IMG/VR virus record: IMGVR_UViG_3300042564_002811
Span: 1 to 27,413 of that record
Strand: one strand, 5' to 3'
DNA: 27,413 bases
From: a virus
Shown here: positions 13,750 through 20,188 of the stretch, piece after piece
How positions within the stretch are numbered: the first letter of the stretch is position 1
Layout: every line of letters begins with the position of its first letter
Program-made: the position numbers and the translations under genes
The notes under the pieces: model-generated
Told to the model about the DNA's origin: nothing
Database searches by the model: none
Seen by the model: the letters and a program-made list of their open reading frames with translations, nothing else

Positions 13750-13952
13750 CTTTAAAAATTGACAGAATTGGTTTATCAAGCGATCTACGAACGAATAGGT
13801 GGTCAATTATTTGCCAGTGCGGGAAACGTAATGAGCCATCAACAACGATGCGAGCAACACAGAGATTCCAATGTGAAAAATGTCAGGCTGAAATTTACGC
13901 TGATTACAATGCCAATCCGCCGACCGCAAAGATTATAGAGGCTCAAGCATGA
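13746..13952 (+). CDS. Zinc-ribbon protein between NinB and NinG
   Basis: 68 residues. CQCGK near 23-27 and CEKC near 43-46 form a four-cysteine zinc ribbon. It overlaps NinB and NinG by four bases each, so the three are made together. Small ribbons are common between nin genes; binding partner unknown. Confidence 0.65.
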   Translation: MTLKIDRIGLSSDLRTNRWSIICQCGKRNEPSTTMRATQRFQCEKCQAEIYADYNANPPTAKIIEAQA

Positions 13953-14509
13953 GGCGATGCAAGCAATGCCGAATAGAGATCCCGCCGGCTGCAAAGTGTA
14001 CTGACTTTATCAGCAAGGAGGGATTCTGCGGCATTGACTGTGCCAGTACGTGGGCTGCCTCAATGGCTACTAAACAGCGCATAAAGACACGCAAGGCAGA
14101 AACCAAAACACGCAAGGACAAGATCAAGACAAAGACAGAATGGTTGGCAGAGGCTCAGGCAGCCTTCAATCAATACATCAGGGCAAGAGATCATGGGCAG
14201 GGTTGCATATCATGCGGCACTACAAAGCAGGATATTCAGTATCACGCTGGACACTATCGAACACGTAAGGCTGCACCACAACTCAGGTTTGATGAGACTC
14301 AAGTCTGGCTCCAGTGCGCCACATGCAATAACCACCTGTCGGGCAACCTAATCAACTACAGGCGCGAATTGCTGAACAGAATTGGACAGGCAGAAGTGGA
14401 CAGGATTGAATGCGATAACAGCGAGGCAAGGTTTACGATCGATGATGCCAAGAGGATCAAAGCTGAATACAAGGCTAAATTAGCAGAGTTAAAGAGCTTG
14501 ACAGCATAG
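13949..14509 (+). CDS. ninG: NinG / Rap recombination nuclease
   Basis: 186 residues. The N-terminal knuckle CKQCRIEI and the FCGIDCASTWA segment, the long basic helix (ATKQRIKTRKAETKTRK), and the HNH-like core (CISCG ... YHAGHYRTR ... WLQCATCNNHLSGN) are diagnostic for NinG. NinG (Rap) is a structure-specific endonuclease acting on recombination joints. Cys and His zinc ligands are intact. It ends the early rightward operon, before a terminator. Confidence 0.94.
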   Translation: MRRCKQCRIEIPPAAKCTDFISKEGFCGIDCASTWAASMATKQRIKTRKAETKTRKDKIKTKTEWLAEAQAAFNQYIRARDHGQGCISCGTTKQDIQYHAGHYRTRKAAPQLRFDETQVWLQCATCNNHLSGNLINYRRELLNRIGQAEVDRIECDNSEARFTIDDAKRIKAEYKAKLAELKSLTA

Positions 14510-14543
14510 TACGCACAATGTTTTAATCCTCACCGCTGACGGT

Positions 14544-14561
14544 AACTTAATTTATTAAGTT
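14544..14561. repeat. Perfect 8-bp inverted repeat after ninG
   Basis: AACTTAAT and ATTAAGTT arms are separated by two bases. The stem is all A/T but for two pairs, so it is more likely a protein-binding palindrome than a terminator. Confidence 0.4.
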
Positions 14562-14604
14562 TCTTCAGTTTAAGTAACAAGGGAGTCCAACCCGAACACC
14601 GAAT

Positions 14605-14633
14605 AAGCCCATCGCAAGTGGGCTTTTTCATTT
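14605..14633 (+). terminator. Intrinsic terminator of the rightward early operon
   Basis: AAGCCCA and TGGGCTT arms enclose a seven-base loop, followed by TTT then CATTT. It lies 96 bases after the ninG stop and faces the convergent methyltransferase cassette. The rest of this 177-base gap shows no gene. Confidence 0.8.
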
Positions 14634-14686
14634 GTGCGTCACTAAAACTGCGCCAGCCATAAGCCAGCGCAGGGGGTTACAACAGG

Positions 14687-15889
14687 TCAAAACACCATCT
14701 CTATATTTTTCAATCTAAGTTCAGCCACACGTTTCACTATCAACGGCTTGTAGGCGGGGTTTAATTCACACAGGATTGCATTGCGCCCATTGGCCAGCGC
14801 AACACCAGCAGTTGTGCCGCTGCCGCCAAAAGGGTCTAGCACTGTGCCGCCAATCACGCCAGCCTCGCAAGAGCAGACGGCCTGAAATCCAAGTGTGACC
14901 GTTTTTATGGTTGGCCCCGTGCGGATATCAGGTGTGCTGTTTGTTTGCCTAGAGGTTAAATCCTGTTTGCCAATGATAGGGTTACCGCTTTTACCGGAGC
15001 CACTTTCAAAAGTTTTAGTTTGTTCCGTCAGTCTTTCCCACGGCTTGCCGCATTGTGAGCAGCATCGCTCAGGACAGCCAGCCAATATACAAGGCTCTAT
15101 CAGGCCGGGCGGGAAAGTGGCAAAGTGTGCGCCAGCATAAGGCTTGGTGGTGACTGTCCAGACGCTGCGCTTATTGCGCGTAGGGTTTTCCTCATCATCT
15201 TTACCCTGAAGCCCTTTGTGCGCTCCACCGGAGATTGGAACCTCTCCTGATGTGTACTTGCCTGCCGACCGATCTCTCGCTCCCCAGTTCTGCGCCTCCT
15301 CCTTGATAGCCTCATGGTCATAGTAATACGTGGCAGACTTGGACAGCAGAAAAATATATTCATGCGACTTAGTGCATCTGTCTGTTACGCTTTCCGGCAT
15401 GGGGTTTGGCTTGTGCCAGATAATATCCTGACGCAGATACCAGCCGTCTGCTTGCAAGGCAAAGGCTACTCGCCAAGGAATGCCGATGAGGTCTTTATGC
15501 TTGAGGCCAATGGCTTGAGCGTTGCGGGTAGGGTTGTATCCGTCATGCCTATCCCGGTTAACGCGATCACCATCTTGAGTCTTTCCGCCCTTGCCGCCAG
15601 CAAGCGTCTCTGCTGGTTGATGTGTGCCGCCTCGCTGTGCGGCATAACTATCCCCAAGGTTTAACCATAAAGTGCCATCCTCTCGCAGCACTCGGCGCAC
15701 CTCGTGAAATACTTTAATCAGCTTTGCAACAAACTCCTCTGGTGTTGGCTCAAGACCTATTTGCCCATCATGGCCGTAATCACGCAAGCCGAAGTATGGA
15801 GGGCTAGTCACGCAACAATGCACCGACTGATCGGGCATCTGGCGCATAGAGTCGATGCAATCGCCAATATGTATTTGGTAGTCATTCAT
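14687..15889 (-). CDS. DNA methyltransferase (N4-cytosine or N6-adenine)
   Basis: 400 residues from an ATG at 15889 that overlaps the stop of the small membrane peptide. The catalytic motif TSPPYFGLRDYG is near residue 28, and the AdoMet motif LDPFGGSGTT near 351, so this is the beta-type order of the DNA_methylase family. SPPY is more frequent in N4-cytosine enzymes but also occurs in N6-adenine enzymes. A CCSQCGKPW stretch near the C-terminal third is a zinc knuckle usual in phage enzymes of this type. No restriction endonuclease of a known type is beside it. It probably protects phage DNA from host restriction or modifies promoter use. Confidence 0.9.
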   Translation of the reverse strand: MNDYQIHIGDCIDSMRQMPDQSVHCCVTSPPYFGLRDYGHDGQIGLEPTPEEFVAKLIKVFHEVRRVLREDGTLWLNLGDSYAAQRGGTHQPAETLAGGKGGKTQDGDRVNRDRHDGYNPTRNAQAIGLKHKDLIGIPWRVAFALQADGWYLRQDIIWHKPNPMPESVTDRCTKSHEYIFLLSKSATYYYDHEAIKEEAQNWGARDRSAGKYTSGEVPISGGAHKGLQGKDDEENPTRNKRSVWTVTTKPYAGAHFATFPPGLIEPCILAGCPERCCSQCGKPWERLTEQTKTFESGSGKSGNPIIGKQDLTSRQTNSTPDIRTGPTIKTVTLGFQAVCSCEAGVIGGTVLDPFGGSGTTAGVALANGRNAILCELNPAYKPLIVKRVAELRLKNIEMVF

Positions 15890-15972
15890 AGCAACACCAA
15901 CATAAACATCCCAGCACACAGGATGCACGTCAGGACACCACAAAGGACATCAATCTTCTGGGCGCGGGTCAT
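15886..15972 (-). CDS. 28-residue membrane peptide before the methyltransferase
   Basis: MTRAQKIDVLCGVLTCILCA, then GMFMLVLL. One transmembrane helix from about residue 9 to the end contains three Cys. AAAGGA lies eight bases before the ATG, which overlaps the zinc-ribbon stop; its own stop overlaps the methyltransferase start. It may be a real micro-protein or simply a translational link to a gene that lacks its own ribosome binding site. Confidence 0.5.
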   Translation of the reverse strand: MTRAQKIDVLCGVLTCILCAGMFMLVLL

Positions 15973-16145
15973 TTAAATATTCCTTTAAAAAGGTTTTCAG
16001 CAGAATATTCGTAATTCTTTGCCATGTTGTTAGTGCGTTCAGTTCTGACGCATTTGCCGCAAATGTGATACATGTCCTTTTTAAGTTTAGCGTCTCGTAT
16101 TTCGCCAAGGTACTCGCCGCATTTGTAGCAGTGTATTTGTCTCAT
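15969..16145 (-). CDS. Small zinc-ribbon protein
   Basis: 58 residues starting MRQIHCYKCGEYLGEI. Cysteine pairs CYKC (6-9) and CGKC (29-32) form one ribbon, with a charged helical tail. GAGGT lies 8 bases before the start, and both ends are coupled by ATGA overlaps. Likely DNA- or protein-binding adaptor; function unknown. Confidence 0.62.
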   Translation of the reverse strand: MRQIHCYKCGEYLGEIRDAKLKKDMYHICGKCVRTERTNNMAKNYEYSAENLFKGIFK

Positions 16146-16792
16146 TCCACACCTCGCAGCCGTGGCAGAATGGTTTCCAAAGCAGAAGCTAGTCGCATGT
16201 CAGTATTTGGATAGCCGTTTGCGTCAACGTCAGGGCTTAAGGCGTCGAATATATCGCTCAGGATGCTCCAAGCTGCCTTGTACTCAGGCGTTGGCAGGTC
16301 GTGGCGCACGGCAGCTTGTAGGGCTGCTGTGATATACTGCGTGCGTGACATCTCGCACTTATGTGCGGCTTTTGTAAGCTGACGTAAGAGGCTGTCAGGT
16401 AGGCGCAGGCTTGTAGGTGCGCCCGCTCCCCGCTCAGGCTTAATAATCGGAGTTGCAGCAATTACGTCAAATGGGTCTTGCAGATCGCCTACAGACGCAT
16501 TGAATTTATCTATTGCAGACACAACGGCGGCAATAGCAGAGCAGTCGTCAGTAAAGTTAAAGTATTCTCGTTTTGGGTGAACCCTGCATTTAATCAATTC
16601 ACCATGTATAAATTTTTCAAGGCGTGTATGAAATTTATTTTTTGCATCAAATATCGGAACAAATTTATGGTCTAGCCCCATAGATGAATAACCCGCTATT
16701 CTGTTTTTAAGTATTTGGGTGGTTCTGCCAATCTTGTATTGATTTGGCATGCTTTTGTTTTTAAGTATGTATATGGTTCCTTCGTCGCTCAT
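16142..16792 (-). CDS. GIY-YIG-like (T5orf172/MUG113) domain fused to a ribbon-helix-helix domain
   Basis: 216 residues. Residues 5-80 carry GTIYILKNKSMPNQYKIGRT, a conserved Arg in NRIAGY, a Glu in RLEKFIHGEL and REYFNF. This is the layout of the T5orf172/MUG113 branch of GIY-YIG nucleases (TIY ... YKIG). Residues about 125-165 (TSLRLPDSLLRQLTKAAHKC, then MSRTQYITAALQ) are a ribbon-helix-helix DNA-binding domain. A final helical part ends LPRLRGVE. So a nuclease-like fold is tethered to a specific DNA-binding module. Possible roles are a site-specific nuclease, a homing-type enzyme or a repressor. AGGGG lies 8 bases upstream. Catalysis is not proven. Confidence 0.72.
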   Translation of the reverse strand: MSDEGTIYILKNKSMPNQYKIGRTTQILKNRIAGYSSMGLDHKFVPIFDAKNKFHTRLEKFIHGELIKCRVHPKREYFNFTDDCSAIAAVVSAIDKFNASVGDLQDPFDVIAATPIIKPERGAGAPTSLRLPDSLLRQLTKAAHKCEMSRTQYITAALQAAVRHDLPTPEYKAAWSILSDIFDALSPDVDANGYPNTDMRLASALETILPRLRGVE

Positions 16793-16959
16793 TGTTTATC
16801 CCCTTTGATTGCGGCGTTAGTTGCAGCCTCAAGCGCATCAATAACAAATTGGTTTTTAGTGGTGCGCTTAATGTGAGCCGCCTCATTGATCCTTTTTCGC
16901 AGCCCGTCTGATATGCGGAATGTGGTTGGGTACTTGTCTTTATCGTGCGGGTTTTGCAT
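16789..16959 (-). CDS. Arc-like ribbon-helix-helix repressor
   Basis: 56 residues from an ATG at 16959 with GAGG eight bases upstream. YPTTFRISDGLRKRINEAAH and NQFVIDALEAATNAA form the beta-strand plus two helices of Arc/MetJ-type repressors, which bind DNA as dimers of dimers. First gene of the leftward cassette, so it probably represses its own promoter, where tandem 9-bp repeats lie. Confidence 0.78.
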   Translation of the reverse strand: MQNPHDKDKYPTTFRISDGLRKRINEAAHIKRTTKNQFVIDALEAATNAAIKGDKQ

Positions 16960-17011
16960 AAACGCCTCAGTAGTTTGTGGGTAGCAATGCCGGAAACAAC
17001 AAGATAGCACA

Positions 17012-17038
17012 CAAAGCAAGCAAAGCAATCAAAGCAAA
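17012..17038. repeat. Three 9-bp tandem repeats
   Basis: CAAAGCAA plus one variable base is repeated at 17012, 17021 and 17030, about 50 bases upstream of the Arc-like gene. Spacing close to one helical turn suits cooperative binding of ribbon-helix-helix dimers. Confidence 0.65.
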
Positions 17039-17056
17039 CACAATAGTTTCTATCAA
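17028..17056 (-). promoter_or_regulatory. Candidate promoter of the accessory leftward cassette
   Basis: Minus-strand TTGATA (17056-17051) and TTTGAT (17033-17028), 17 bases apart. The -10 lies inside the tandem repeats, so bound repressor would block it. The -10 match is moderate. Confidence 0.35.
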
Positions 17057-17165
17057 TACAGAGCAGATCAATAGATTATTTGTATCGCTACGCTAATCGG
17101 GTTGAGATACACTTAGCCGTTGATTGTAGTAGTGCTGACCCTCAGCGCGTCCTTGGCGCGCCTTG

Positions 17166-17193
17166 TGCCTCCGAAGTTTGGGGGCATTTTTTT
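17166..17193 (+). terminator. Intrinsic terminator just before the late promoter
   Basis: TGCCTCC and GGGGGCA arms (one G-T pair) with a seven-base loop, followed by seven T. It would insulate the late operon from transcripts arriving from the left. Confidence 0.7.
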
Positions 17194-17220
17194 GCCTTAT
17201 GGTTTGTGGTGGCGTACAAT
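17192..17220 (+). promoter_or_regulatory. Late promoter for packaging and head genes
   Basis: TTGCCT (17192-17197), 17 bases, TACAAT (17215-17220). The -35 overlaps the end of the terminator T-tract. Transcription would start near 17227, about 38 bases before terS. Confidence 0.6.
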
Positions 17221-17230
17221 GAGACATAAG

Positions 17231-17243
17231 GCGGCAGTGCCGC
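17231..17243 (+). repeat. Small perfect palindrome at the late start point
   Basis: GCGGCA, one base, TGCCGC. It would lie at the very 5' end of the late mRNA, or could be an operator or a terminase-binding site. Confidence 0.4.
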
Positions 17244-17264
17244 GATAGATCAACGGTGTTGATT

Positions 17265-17669
17265 ATGGGCAGCAAAACAGAATCACGATCAGTCGGCAGA
17301 CCTCGCCTGTATGATACGCCTGAGCAGTTTGACGCCAAAGTCGAGGAATACAAACTTTACTGCGACACCAAGCCAGAGCCGGTCACATGGACAGGGCTTG
17401 CACTGTATCTCGGATTTTCATCCCGCCAATCTATTGACGAATACCTCAACTATGACGGATTTTCTGACTCCGTAAAACGGGCAAAGTCGCTTGTTGAGTA
17501 TAGCTACGAGCTAAAACTACACGGCGCATCACCAACTGGCAGCATATTTGCACTTAAAAACTTTGGCTGGTCTGATAAGTCAGCAGAGCCAGAAGGCATC
17601 AGCGCGGATCAGGTGATTGAGATAATCAGGGCGGCAAGGCCGGAACAAAGTGCAGCTCGCCCTGACTGA
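17265..17669 (+). CDS. terS: Terminase small subunit
   Basis: 134 residues from the ATG at 17265. A basic N-terminus (SRSVGRPRLYDTPEQF) is followed by a helix-turn-helix region (TWTGLALYLGFSSRQSIDEY) and a C-terminal helical part. This matches small terminase proteins that recognise the packaging site and regulate the large subunit. The first gene of the late operon; it overlaps terL by 20 bases. The ribosome binding site is weak. Confidence 0.82.
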   Translation: MGSKTESRSVGRPRLYDTPEQFDAKVEEYKLYCDTKPEPVTWTGLALYLGFSSRQSIDEYLNYDGFSDSVKRAKSLVEYSYELKLHGASPTGSIFALKNFGWSDKSAEPEGISADQVIEIIRAARPEQSAARPD

Positions 17670-18894
17670 GCCGCAAGAGGACTTTGTATTCTCAACCAAC
17701 CCATACCCTGCGATGGTGGCGGGCTTGGGCGCTGGGAAATCAGAGGCCGGTATAGCAAGGCTGGTCATCAAGATGGCGCAGCAGCCGCAGATTAATACCG
17801 CGTATTACATGCCAACCTATGACTTGCTAAGACTGCGCGCAATGCCTGGCGTCGAGGACATGCTGTCAAGGCTTGGGCTACCCTTTAAAACGAACAGATC
17901 AGAGTACACCATCCACATCAGAGGCTACGGCGACATGATATTCCGGTCATACGACAGACCGGAGCGTATCGTTGCGTACGAGGTGGCAGATTCTATTGTT
18001 GATGAGCTGGACACGTTACCAAAGGACAAGGCGGCGTATGTGTGGCGCAAAGTGTCAGAGCGTAACCGGCAGCACTGCGGCAGAGCCAACACAATCGGCA
18101 GCGTGACAACGCCAGACCAAGGCTATTCCGGCTTTACTTATGAAAAGTGGGTCAAGAAACGCCAGAAAGGGTATGAGCTTATCAAGGCATCAACGGCAAG
18201 CAACCCGTTTTTGCCAGATGGCTACATCGAGCAGATACGCGCAAACTATGACCCGATACTGGCTGACATGTATCTCAATGGCGAGTTTGTCAGCCTGTCA
18301 CAGAACAAGGTCTATCACTTTTTTGACCGCATCAAACACCACAGCGACAGGGTGCTGACAGCCGATGACACCTTTGTTCACATTGGGCTAGACTTCAACA
18401 TAGGCGGCACATGCGCCACCGTCTGGGTGATTGACAACAACCAGCCGATTGCCGTTGATGAGTTCGTCAGTCACGACACAATGGACTTTTGCAACAACCT
18501 TACAAAGTACAAGGCAGAGGGGCGCAAGCTGATTGTTTACCCTGACGCATCCGGCAAGTCGGGCAGCACAAACGCAAGCCAGTCAGACATTGAGATTATT
18601 ATCCAAGCCGGTTACAGGGTAGACTGTGCAGAGGCTAACCCAGCGGTGCGTGACAGAATAAACTCCGTCAACGGATTGCTGGCGCATGATAAAATGCGCG
18701 TCAACACGGACAAATGCCCGAACCTGACAGATGCACTTGAGTCGCAGGGCTATGATACAAAGGGCGACCCAGAGAAGTTCAAAGACCACCCGGCAATAGA
18801 CGACTGGAACGACAGCATGGGTTATTTTATTTACCGCAAATGGCCTGTGCGCCGACCGTCGAGCGCAGGTGTAAAAATGGGAGGGCGCTGGTAA
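17650..18894 (+). CDS. terL: Terminase large subunit
   Basis: 414 residues from a GTG start within the end of terS, probably translationally coupled. Walker A is GLGAGKSE at 25-32. The Walker B region DSIVDELD is near 114-121, with Asp-Glu for ATP hydrolysis. GLDFNIGG near 248 begins the RNase-H-like nuclease domain, with later acidic residues in PDASGKSG and DDWNDSMGY. The motor cuts and translocates phage DNA into the prohead through the portal. Full length. Its stop shares a base with the next ATG (TAATG). Confidence 0.94.
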   Translation: MQLALTEPQEDFVFSTNPYPAMVAGLGAGKSEAGIARLVIKMAQQPQINTAYYMPTYDLLRLRAMPGVEDMLSRLGLPFKTNRSEYTIHIRGYGDMIFRSYDRPERIVAYEVADSIVDELDTLPKDKAAYVWRKVSERNRQHCGRANTIGSVTTPDQGYSGFTYEKWVKKRQKGYELIKASTASNPFLPDGYIEQIRANYDPILADMYLNGEFVSLSQNKVYHFFDRIKHHSDRVLTADDTFVHIGLDFNIGGTCATVWVIDNNQPIAVDEFVSHDTMDFCNNLTKYKAEGRKLIVYPDASGKSGSTNASQSDIEIIIQAGYRVDCAEANPAVRDRINSVNGLLAHDKMRVNTDKCPNLTDALESQGYDTKGDPEKFKDHPAIDDWNDSMGYFIYRKWPVRRPSSAGVKMGGRW

Positions 18895-20138
18895 TGGCTG
18901 CCGACTCGCTCGCAGACACACTGCTAAGACATGCCACATATCTGGACAGGGTGGCATCTGGCGTTATCAAAGACTCTGTTGACCCTGCAATGATTGCCAT
19001 CGCTATTGCGGTGCGTCAGGCGCTTGCTGATTACGCGCCCGACATGAGCCGGATAGAGTTTATCCAGATGCGCTCGCGTATCAGACAGATCGCTGACACG
19101 CAGTTGCGCGCCATGATGACAACCGTCACCAATCAGATGACCGACATTTCCCTGGCAGAGGCGACTTACTTTGCCGGCATTGTTGAAGAGTTTGCAGCAA
19201 AGGGCGTCTCTGTTGCGATACCGTTACCGACAAGCATCGCGCTCAGTGTGCAGCGTGAGATGGTATTGACCGCTGGCGCATCAAGTCAGGTCGGCACATG
19301 GTCGGAGTTCGTCGCAGGGACAACACAGGCGCAGACACAGCTTATCGACAACACAATACGCGCAGGGTACGCAGACGCACAGACAAAAACCGAGATTGTT
19401 AAGCGCCTTGTTGGCACGGGCAAGCTTGATTACTCAGACGGGCTGATTATCAACCGCGCAAAACGTCAGATTGAAACGCTTGTCAGGACGGGCATAAATC
19501 ATTACTCCAACGAGGCAAAGCGCGCAGTTACTGAGCAAAACGAGGATATTGTTGAGGGTTATGTGTTCTTAAACGTGTTCGACAACCGCACAACGCTCAC
19601 CTGTCTGCACTTTGGGGAGTTGGCCGCAACCGGCAAGATTTACAAGGTTGATGACCCTGACACTCCGCGCCCGCCTTTGCACTACAACTGCCGCTCGCAA
19701 CTGATATTCAAGGTGCAGGGGCTAGACCCGTTTGCCGGGCGCATGGCATCGGTAGGCGGTCAAGACACGGCAGAGGCAGCAGAGGCATACAACAAACGAC
19801 AAGAGCGCCTAGACGAGCGCAGGGACGCAGCAGCCGAGAGACGGGCAGAAGGCTTGCCAGCAAAAGAGGTTTCATCCAAGGTTACGCGCAAGGGGCGCGC
19901 AGACGATACGATATTCAAGGCAGGCACGATCAGTGCAGACACTAGCCCGTCAGAGTTCCTGAAGCAGCAGCCGCGCTGGTTTGTGGAGTCAACACTTGGC
20001 AAGTCGCGGGCGGCGTTGTTTCTGGATGGTAACCTGCCTATTGAGAAGTTCACCGACATGCAGGGGTCGCCGCTCACCCTGTCACAGCTACGGGCAATGG
20101 ATGACACAGACGCGGCATTCAGGCGGGCTGGTTTGTGA
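18894..20138 (+). CDS. Mu F-like head morphogenesis protein
   Basis: 414 residues from the ATG at 18894. The mid-region has TGINHYSNEAKRAV, then VFLNVFDNRTTLTCLHFGEL and PPLHYNCRSQL. This is the MuF/SPP1 gp7 domain pattern with its C-x-x-H and H-x-N-C-R elements. The C-terminal third is charged and helical. Proteins of this family are minor capsid components packed in few copies. It lies between terL and portal, where many phages instead have the portal first. Confidence 0.85.
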   Translation: MAADSLADTLLRHATYLDRVASGVIKDSVDPAMIAIAIAVRQALADYAPDMSRIEFIQMRSRIRQIADTQLRAMMTTVTNQMTDISLAEATYFAGIVEEFAAKGVSVAIPLPTSIALSVQREMVLTAGASSQVGTWSEFVAGTTQAQTQLIDNTIRAGYADAQTKTEIVKRLVGTGKLDYSDGLIINRAKRQIETLVRTGINHYSNEAKRAVTEQNEDIVEGYVFLNVFDNRTTLTCLHFGELAATGKIYKVDDPDTPRPPLHYNCRSQLIFKVQGLDPFAGRMASVGGQDTAEAAEAYNKRQERLDERRDAAAERRAEGLPAKEVSSKVTRKGRADDTIFKAGTISADTSPSEFLKQQPRWFVESTLGKSRAALFLDGNLPIEKFTDMQGSPLTLSQLRAMDDTDAAFRRAGL

Positions 20139-20161
20139 TATTGCAGCATCGGCGCTATAAT
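20133..20161 (+). promoter_or_regulatory. Internal promoter before the portal gene
   Basis: TTGTGA, 17 bases, then a perfect TATAAT (20156-20161), overlapping the end of the MuF-like gene. The portal ATG follows 27 bases later with only a weak ribosome binding site. Confidence 0.5.
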
Positions 20162-20188
20162 CAGCAAAACGGCTTACGGGTTTAGATC

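Larger units (their letters stand above)
16960..17264. other. 305-base regulatory gap without genes
   Basis: No coding frame is supported here. It holds three 9-bp tandem repeats, a candidate leftward promoter, TCTAT/ATAGA (17049-17075) and TGTATC/GATACA (17081-17111) inverted repeats, a rightward terminator, the late promoter and a small hairpin near the late start point. Confidence 0.7.

Noticed and set aside
15314-15664. Rightward frame of 116 codons within the methyltransferase gene
   Set aside because: Antisense to catalytic methyltransferase sequence and has no start signal.
17049-17075. TCTAT/ATAGA repeat as a P22 Arc-type operator
   Set aside because: Half-sites point the opposite way and are spaced more widely than in the P22 operator, so the resemblance is not enough.
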